From NCBI RefSeq assembly GCF_028369295.1, contig NZ_JAQMYP010000018.1, positions 103,529 to 167,528 of the forward strand: 64,000 nt of DNA, written 5' to 3'. How positions within the stretch are numbered: position 1 is the stretch's first letter; every line of letters begins with the position of its first letter. This document shows, piece by piece, positions 58,112 to 64,000 of the stretch. The translations under genes were made by a program, and so were the position numbers. The stretch comes from Streptomyces sp. HD. Lineage in GTDB: Bacteria > Actinomycetota > Actinomycetes > Streptomycetales > Streptomycetaceae. The notes under the pieces were generated by a model, which was not told the origin of the DNA, searched no databases, and saw only the letters and a list, made by a program, of their open reading frames with translations.

Positions 58112-59221
58112 ATGCAGACGGAGCTGAGCAAGAAACTGGGAGTCGAGCACGCCATCTTCGGCTTCACGCCGTTCCCCGCCGTCGCCGCGGCCATCAGCCG
58201 GGCCGGCGGCTTCGGAGTGCTCGGCGCGGTCCGCTACACCGCCCCCGACGACCTCAAACGCGACCTCGACTGGATCGAGGCCCATGTCGACGGCAGGCCC
58301 TACGGCCTCGATGTCGTCATGCCCGCGAAGAAGGTGGAAGGCGTCAGCGAGGCCGACGTGGAGGCGATGATCCCGGAAGGGCACCGGCAGTTCGTCCAGG
58401 ACACCCTCGCCAAGTACGGCGTGCCCGAACTCGCCGAGGGGGAGGCGTCCGGCTGGCGCATCACCGGGTGGATGGAGCAGGTCGCCCGCAGCCAGCTCGA
58501 CGTCGCCTTCGACTACCCGATCAGACTCCTCGCCAACGCCCTCGGCTCACCGCCCGCCGACGTGGTGGAGCGCGCCCATGAGCGGGACGTCCTCGTCGCC
58601 GCGCTCGCGGGCAGTGCCCGGCACGCCGTCAAGCACAAGGAGCGCGGCATCGACATCGTGGTCGCGCAGGGCTACGAGGCGGGCGGGCACACCGGTGAGA
58701 TCGCCTCCATGGTGTTGACACCGGAGGTCGTGGAGGCGGTCGACCCGCTGCCCGTGCTGGCGGCCGGCGGCATCGGCAGCGGCCAACAGGTGGCTGCCGC
58801 ATTCACCCTGGGCGCCCAGGGTGTGTGGCTGGGCTCCATATGGCTGACCACCACAGAAGCCGATCTGCACTCACCCGCCCTGACCCGCAAACTGCTCGCC
58901 GCCGGCTCCGGCGACACGGTGCGCTCCCGCGCCCTGACCGGCAAGCCCGCACGCCAGCTGCGCACCGAGTGGACCGACGCCTGGGACGACACGAACGGTC
59001 CCGGCACCCTGCCCATGCCCCTGCAGGGCCTGCTGGTCGCCGACGCGGTCTCCCGGATCCAGAAGTACGAGGTCGCGCCGCTGCTCGGCACCCCCGTCGG
59101 CCAGATCGTCGGCCGGATGAACAGCGAACGCAGCGTCCGGGCCGTCTTCGACGACCTCACCCGCGGCTTCGAGCGAGCCGTCGATCGCATCAACCGCATA
59201 GCCGGAAGGAGCGGCGAGTGA
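58112..59221 (+). CDS. Nitronate monooxygenase family protein
   Basis: A 369-residue FMN-dependent TIM-barrel enzyme of the 2-nitropropane dioxygenase family. Signatures are PAVAAAISRAGGFGVLGAVR, the FMN-binding VVAQGYEAGGHTGEIASMV, PVLAAGGIGSGQQVAAAFTL and AQGVWLGSIWL. Family members oxidise nitronates, but many actinobacterial ones are of unknown physiological substrate and are often linked to lipid or steroid operons. The stop overlaps the acyl-CoA synthetase start (GTGA). ATG at 58112 gives the usual MQTELSKKLGV; GTG at 58094 would add six residues. Confidence 0.9.
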   Translation: MQTELSKKLGVEHAIFGFTPFPAVAAAISRAGGFGVLGAVRYTAPDDLKRDLDWIEAHVDGRPYGLDVVMPAKKVEGVSEADVEAMIPEGHRQFVQDTLAKYGVPELAEGEASGWRITGWMEQVARSQLDVAFDYPIRLLANALGSPPADVVERAHERDVLVAALAGSARHAVKHKERGIDIVVAQGYEAGGHTGEIASMVLTPEVVEAVDPLPVLAAGGIGSGQQVAAAFTLGAQGVWLGSIWLTTTEADLHSPALTRKLLAAGSGDTVRSRALTGKPARQLRTEWTDAWDDTNGPGTLPMPLQGLLVADAVSRIQKYEVAPLLGTPVGQIVGRMNSERSVRAVFDDLTRGFERAVDRINRIAGRSGE

Positions 59222-60777
59222 CGAGCACGAGTACACCCCCGGCAGGCTTCTGGGCACAGGCCGCGGCCGACCCCCACCGCACGGTCCTCGTCGCCCCCGA
59301 CGGCGAGGAGTGGACCGCCGGCCGGTTGCACGCCGCCACCAACCGCCTCGTCCACGGACTGCGCGCGGCCGGCCTGGAACGCGGCGACGCCTTCGCCGTC
59401 GTCCTGCCCAACAGCGCCGAGTTCTTCGTCGCTTACCTCGCCGCCAGCCAGGCCGGCTTCTACCTGGTCCCCATCAACCACCACTTCGTCGGCCCCGAGA
59501 TCGCCTGGATCGTCGCCGACTCCGGCGCCAAGGTGCTCCTCGCCCACGAACGCTTCGCCGCCCCCGCACGCCACGCCGCCGACGAGGCCGGCCTGCCCGC
59601 CGACCGGCGGTACGCGATCGGCACGGTCGAGGGATTCCGGCCGTACGCCGAACTCGTCGACGGACAACCGGAGTCGGCGCCCGCCGACCGCACCCTCGGC
59701 TGGGTCATGAACTACACCTCGGGCACCACCGGCCGCCCCCGCGGCATCCGGCGCCCCCTGTCCGGCAAGCGCCCCGAGGAGGCGTACCTGGGCGGCTTCC
59801 TCGGCATCTTCGGCATCCGCCCGTTCGACGACAACGTGCACCTCGTCTGCTCGCCGCTCTACCACACCGCCGTCCTCCAGTTCGCAGGCGCGTCGCTCCA
59901 CATCGGCCACCGTCTCGTGCTGATGGACAAGTGGACGCCCGAGGAGATGCTCCGGCTGATCGACCGCGAGAAGTGCACCCACACACACATGGTCCCGACC
60001 CAGTTCCACCGCCTGCTCGCCCTGCCCGAGGAGACACGGGCCCGCTACGACGTCTCCGCCATGCGGCACGCCATCCACGGCGCCGCCCCCTGCCCCGACC
60101 ACGTCAAGCGGGCGATGCTCGACTGGTGGGGCCCCTGCGTGGAGGAGTACTACGCGGCCAGCGAGGGCGGCGGCGCCTTCGCCACCGCCGCGGACTGGCT
60201 GAAGAAGCCCGGCACGGTCGGCAAGGCCTGGCCCATCAGCGAACTCGCCATCTTCGACGACGACGGCAACCGGCTACCGCCCGGCGAACTCGGCACCGTC
60301 TACCTGAAGATGAACACCGGCGGCTTTGCCTACCACAAGGACGAGGCCAAGACGCGCAAGAACCGCATCGGCGACTTCTTCACCGTCGGTGACCTCGGCT
60401 ATCTCGACGAGGACGGCTATCTGTTCCTCCGCGACCGCAAGATCGACATGATCATCTCCGGCGGGGTCAACATCTACCCGGCCGAGATCGAGTCGGTGCT
60501 CCTCGCCCACCCCGCCGTCGCCGACGCCGCCGCCTTCGGTATCCCGCACGACGACTGGGGCGAGGAGGTCAAGGCCGTCGTGGAACCGGCCCCCGGTCAC
60601 GAGCCGGGCCCGGCCCTGGCCGCCGCGATCCTCGACCACTGCGCCGACCGGCTCGCAGGCTACAAGCGGCCCAAGAGCGTCGACTTCATCGCGGAGATGC
60701 TGCGCGATCCCAACGGCAAGCTGTACAAGCGGCGGTTGCGGGACCCGTACTGGGAGGGACGTACACGACCCATGTGA
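59218..60777 (+). CDS. Acyl-CoA synthetase (FadD-like)
   Basis: A 519-residue adenylate-forming enzyme. The P-loop is NYTSGTTGRPRG, followed by YYAASEGGG (A5 region), the GDLGYLDEDGYLFLRDRKID hinge, GGVNIYPAEIESVLLAHPAV and the catalytic lysine in DPNGKLYKRRLRD. It activates a carboxylic acid to acyl-AMP and then acyl-CoA; chain length or sterol-acid specificity cannot be read off. GTG at 59218 overlaps the preceding stop and has AAGGAGCGG upstream. It pairs with nitronate monooxygenase in a two-gene operon and is followed by a GC hairpin. Confidence 0.93.
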   Translation: MTSTSTPPAGFWAQAAADPHRTVLVAPDGEEWTAGRLHAATNRLVHGLRAAGLERGDAFAVVLPNSAEFFVAYLAASQAGFYLVPINHHFVGPEIAWIVADSGAKVLLAHERFAAPARHAADEAGLPADRRYAIGTVEGFRPYAELVDGQPESAPADRTLGWVMNYTSGTTGRPRGIRRPLSGKRPEEAYLGGFLGIFGIRPFDDNVHLVCSPLYHTAVLQFAGASLHIGHRLVLMDKWTPEEMLRLIDREKCTHTHMVPTQFHRLLALPEETRARYDVSAMRHAIHGAAPCPDHVKRAMLDWWGPCVEEYYAASEGGGAFATAADWLKKPGTVGKAWPISELAIFDDDGNRLPPGELGTVYLKMNTGGFAYHKDEAKTRKNRIGDFFTVGDLGYLDEDGYLFLRDRKIDMIISGGVNIYPAEIESVLLAHPAVADAAAFGIPHDDWGEEVKAVVEPAPGHEPGPALAAAILDHCADRLAGYKRPKSVDFIAEMLRDPNGKLYKRRLRDPYWEGRTRPM

Positions 60778-60791
60778 ACGCCGCCCGGCGT
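60778..60791. terminator. Hairpin ACGCC-GCCC-GGCGT
   Basis: ACGCC and GGCGT arms with a four-base loop begin directly after the acyl-CoA synthetase stop codon and precede the converging LAL regulator stop by 16 bases. Confidence 0.5.
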
Positions 60792-60806
60792 GGGGCCGGG
60801 GCGGCT

Positions 60807-63716
60807 TCAAGTGCGCGTGCGAGGAAAGGTCTCCAGGGCTTTGGCGAGGCCCGTGGCGTCGGTGCCGACCTTGCGGTAGACGCAGGACAGCAACTGCCGC
60901 ACGCCCTGCTCGGTGAGCCGCAGTTCCTTGGCGATCACCCCCACCGGGTGCCCCTGGACGCTCAGTTCGGCGGTCCGGCGCTCCTGTGCGGTCAGCGTGT
61001 CCGCCTGCGTGTACCGCAGCGGCAGCGGGCGCATTCCGGCCGCCGCGAGCTCCTCCCTGGCCCGGGCGGTGAGCGCCTCGGCCCCGCAGTGCACGGCGCC
61101 TTCCAGTCCCTGGTAGAGCCGGTCGGCGGCCTCATGGAGGCGGCCGTGGCGGGACAGGGCGGCGCCATGGCCGACCTGGGCCCGGGCGAGCTCGTAGGAG
61201 GCAGGCGACTGCTCCAGGTGCTCCACGGCCTCCGCGTACAGGGCGAGTGCCGCCGGGCCGCCGGTCACGTCGGCGAGAGTGTGGAGGGCCTGGCCGATGG
61301 TGGAGGCGGCGCCGAAGTCCCGGGCGCGCTTGACGGCGTCCAGGGCGTGACCGGCCGCCTTGTCCGGGGCGGTGGGGGCGAGAGCGGACGCCAGGTGCAG
61401 CTGCCACGGGCACCAGGAGGGGTTGCGCCAGCCCCGCGCGTCCAGCCAGTCCCCGACGGCGGACAGCAGATGCTCCGCCTCGGAATGCCGGCCCTCGGCC
61501 AGCAGGAGTTCGGCGTACACCGTGCGGGGATCGGGGTAGATGACGGCGTTCGGGACGATCTCGCCGTACCGGTAGGAGTCGGCCAGACGACGCGCGGCGG
61601 CGGTACGGCCGCGGGCGAGCAGGGTCTGGATCAGGATGCCGATGGCGAACCACTGGGCGGGCACCGCGCCTTCGACCCGGTCGGCGATGCGCAGCCCCTC
61701 CCGGACCAGCTGCTCCGCGTCGCTCAGGCAGCCCCGACGGTAGCGGATGTAGCCGTACAGGGTCTGCCCGAGAGCCAGATGGGAGCCGCGCCAGCCCTTG
61801 CCCACGCACTCGGCGATGCCGTCGGTGAACAGTTCCTCGGCCCGTCGCGGCTGGTCGCCGTACATGAAGGTCAGGGCGACCGAGACGGGGACCTCGAAAC
61901 CCCGGTTCTCGTCGGTCCAGCTCAGTCCGCCGTGCAGGGCCCGCTCCGCGCACTGCAGGACGGTCTGCCGGGGCTCGCCGCGCACCATGGCGTCCCAGGC
62001 CCGCGAACCCAGGATGTAGCGCTCCTCCAGACCGCGGCCGGCCAGCCGCTCGGCGAGCCGCGTCAGCCTCCGTGAGCGGGCGAACGAGTCGGGTTCGTCG
62101 GCGCGGAAGGCGCTCCAGACGAAGTGATCGGCCTGCATACGCAGCCGGATACGGGGATGGGTGGCGAGCCGCGCCTCGTCGGCGGACACGGTCGCCGCCT
62201 CGGCCAGCCGGTCCGTGTGGGCCAGCGCCTGGGTCAGCCGGTAGACGATGGAGGCCCGCAGATGGGGATCCACCCCGGGTTCCGCGAGCGCCTCCTGGAG
62301 GTGGCTCACCGTGGCCGTGGGCTCGATCAGGAAGGTCGCGCCCGCGAGCTCGTGCAGGAGCGCGGCGCGGTCCTCCGGCCGAGGCGGCTCCTGCAACGCA
62401 CGGGCCAGGGCGCGCCGGGCGGCCTCCGGGGCCCCGGCACGCAGGTGCTCACGGGCGGCCTCGCGCAGGCACGCGACCACCTCGGGCCTGCCCTCGCAGG
62501 GCACCTCCAGCAGATGCCGGGCGGCGCAGACCGGGCCGAACCCGGCCGCACGGACGGCCTCCGCGGCCCGGTCGTGCAGGCCGACCCGCAGGCCCGCGGG
62601 GATGGACCGGTAGATCGCCGTCGCGATGAGCGGATGGACGAACTCCAGCCCGTCCCCCGACTCGGATGCGTCGGTCAGGATCCGGGCGGTGCGCAACTTC
62701 TCGGTCGCCTCCACTGCCTCCTCGCTGCCGATCACCGCCAGCGTGGCGGCGAGCTCCCGCGACACCGGGGGACCCAGCACGGCCGCGGCCTGGGCGAAAC
62801 GCACGGTGGCCGTGCCGAGCCGGTGCAGGTTCTCGATCAGTCCCGGGCCCTTGACCGCCGCAGCCAGGTCCCGCATCGCGGGCAACTCGTGCTGTGCGCC
62901 CTTCAGGTTCCGTTCGCCGAGCCTGATGGCGAGCTCGACCGTCTCGAACGGGCTGCCGCCGGTGACCGACCAGCACTCGTCGCAGAACTCGTCCTCGGCC
63001 CCCTCGCCCAGTTCGTGCCGGACGATCCGGGCCACACCCGCGGCGCTGAGCCGTGCCAGCGGGTAGGGGCGGTTCCCCTGCCGTTCGACGACCGTGCGGA
63101 AGGGGGCTGCCTCGGACGGCAGTTCGTCGGGCCGGTAGGCGACGACGATCAGGAGTGGGAGGTCGACGGTGCGCGGAGCGAAGGAGGCGAGCCAGCCGAG
63201 CGATTCGAGATCGGCCCACTGCAGGTCGTCCAGGAGCAGCACGAGGGGTGCTTTCATCGCGGCGAGGCGCGTCATGACCCAGTCGAGGCCGTCGCGCACC
63301 CCGGTCGGGTCCGGCGTGTGGGCGGTGTCCGCCGCCTCCAGGCCGAGCGCGGCGGCGACGATGTCGTACCAACTCCCCAGGAAGGCACGCCGTTCGGCCT
63401 CCTCCATGGTGGCCAGCACGGGCTGGAAGAGCTGACGCACCAGACGGAACGCCAGCTCCTGGTCCTTCTCGCCGGCCCGGGCCGAGAGCACCTTGAAGCC
63501 GAGCTCCGCGGCGCGGGCGCGGGCCTCGGTGAGGAGGGTCGACTTGCCCAGCCCGCCCGGACCGGTGAAGGCGAGCAGCCCGCTGGGCCGGGCCCGCTGC
63601 ATGCCGTCGGCGGCGTCGCGGAGGTCCGACAACGCGGAGTCGAGCGCTCTGAGTTCGCGTTGGCGCTCAAGCAACGGGCGGGGTTCGGTGTTCGGCTGCC
63701 ACGACCCATACGCCAT
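60807..63716 (-). CDS. LAL-type LuxR regulator
   Basis: A 969-residue large ATP-binding regulator. The N-terminal AAA ATPase domain has Walker A FTGPGGLGKSTLLTEARARA (~50-69) and Walker B PLVLLLDDLQWADLESLGWL. A long helical TPR-like middle follows. The C-terminal LuxR helix-turn-helix (LTAQERRTAELSVQGHPVGV, AKELRLTEQGVRQLLSCVYR) has an atypical RQLLSCVYRK recognition segment in place of the common VKxHLxxIYRK. LAL proteins activate secondary-metabolism or transport genes in Streptomyces. No biosynthetic cluster is visible on this side; the region to its left is lipid-related. A 184-bp upstream region then runs into a poly-G tract. Confidence 0.93.
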   Translation of the reverse strand: MAYGSWQPNTEPRPLLERQRELRALDSALSDLRDAADGMQRARPSGLLAFTGPGGLGKSTLLTEARARAAELGFKVLSARAGEKDQELAFRLVRQLFQPVLATMEEAERRAFLGSWYDIVAAALGLEAADTAHTPDPTGVRDGLDWVMTRLAAMKAPLVLLLDDLQWADLESLGWLASFAPRTVDLPLLIVVAYRPDELPSEAAPFRTVVERQGNRPYPLARLSAAGVARIVRHELGEGAEDEFCDECWSVTGGSPFETVELAIRLGERNLKGAQHELPAMRDLAAAVKGPGLIENLHRLGTATVRFAQAAAVLGPPVSRELAATLAVIGSEEAVEATEKLRTARILTDASESGDGLEFVHPLIATAIYRSIPAGLRVGLHDRAAEAVRAAGFGPVCAARHLLEVPCEGRPEVVACLREAAREHLRAGAPEAARRALARALQEPPRPEDRAALLHELAGATFLIEPTATVSHLQEALAEPGVDPHLRASIVYRLTQALAHTDRLAEAATVSADEARLATHPRIRLRMQADHFVWSAFRADEPDSFARSRRLTRLAERLAGRGLEERYILGSRAWDAMVRGEPRQTVLQCAERALHGGLSWTDENRGFEVPVSVALTFMYGDQPRRAEELFTDGIAECVGKGWRGSHLALGQTLYGYIRYRRGCLSDAEQLVREGLRIADRVEGAVPAQWFAIGILIQTLLARGRTAAARRLADSYRYGEIVPNAVIYPDPRTVYAELLLAEGRHSEAEHLLSAVGDWLDARGWRNPSWCPWQLHLASALAPTAPDKAAGHALDAVKRARDFGAASTIGQALHTLADVTGGPAALALYAEAVEHLEQSPASYELARAQVGHGAALSRHGRLHEAADRLYQGLEGAVHCGAEALTARAREELAAAGMRPLPLRYTQADTLTAQERRTAELSVQGHPVGVIAKELRLTEQGVRQLLSCVYRKVGTDATGLAKALETFPRTRT

Positions 63717-63899
63717 CTGCCCTACCGCTTCCTGTCGTTGATCCTCGGAGGACAGCGCAGAGAGTACGCCTCTGGTGGGGGCCTGATGGTCGTATTAGGG
63801 GGCCAGGATGACAGAGAAGGATGAATCCCGGGCCGAAGTGGTTCGCTCGTCCACCCTTCGGGTAAGAAAGTCCGAATGACGCCCGTTCCTGGGAGCCGT

Positions 63900-64000
<101 letters not shown>

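Overview
The window looks like a stretch of a Streptomyces (or very close actinomycete) chromosome. Evidence is the very high GC content, GTG starts with GTGA/ATGA gene overlaps, and actinomycete families such as an ECF42-type sigma factor, LAL-type LuxR regulator, GlxA regulator, Rv1733c-like and DUF6479-like proteins. No rRNA, tRNA, CRISPR array, phage genes or transposase were recognised. About 59 protein-coding loci are supported, with two clear broken genes (an SDR and a kup remnant) and one probably truncated gene (a condensation-domain half). The last 101 bases are almost pure G and look like an assembly or sequencing artefact.

Layout. 1-2089: operon of two DGPF/YCII proteins (the first cut by the window edge and fused to a SnoaL-like domain) and their ECF42 sigma factor. 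2120-4783: SnoaL-like protein divergent from a PadR regulator and methyltransferase, then a thioesterase. 4907-7566: leftward serine hydrolase, SnoaL-like protein and acetyl-xylan-esterase-type deacetylase. 7757-11731: galE, a GH15 enzyme and a TetR regulator that share a GTTTACRWCGTA-type operator. 11853-16069: Rv1733c-like protein, an oxidoreductase/sulfite-oxidase-like pair, a HemK-like methyltransferase and a DUF5666 membrane protein. 16195-24103: PAS-GAF-PP2C phosphatase, exported protein, M20 hydrolase, dienoyl-CoA reductase and a second PadR regulator. 24192-27028: cell-surface proteins and a GH75 chitosanase. 27105-28730: frameshifted SDR divergent from its TetR regulator around a perfect 23-bp palindrome. 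28913-31116: dhaKLM operon. 31358-35733: kup remnant, exported peptidylarginine deiminase, DMT exporter and LysR regulator.

36248-46451 is an energy and stress block: beta-phosphoglucomutase, GH65 phosphorylase, tandem universal stress protein, polyphosphate kinase 2, an accessory cytochrome oxidase subunit I and IV pair, a solo cytochrome b, and a Cys-rich four-helix protein. 46570-51231: acyl-CoA dehydrogenase under a KstR-like site, a condensation-domain fragment with unusual codon use, an MFS exporter with a 42-residue membrane peptide, and a GlxA regulator. 51346-57976: MpaB-like oxygenase, a kinase fused to nine TPR units, a phytoene-dehydrogenase-like enzyme and an exported serine hydrolase. 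58112-63716: nitronate monooxygenase/acyl-CoA synthetase operon and a LAL regulator.

The clearest cross-gene signals are regulatory: the TetR operator in three promoters, a CAAYTAGTTG element beside both PadR genes, and a perfect palindrome in the SDR/TetR spacer. The most striking protein-level oddities are the lost catalytic acid in the GH15 enzyme, a re-liganded metal site in the M20 hydrolase, and the kinase-TPR fusion.
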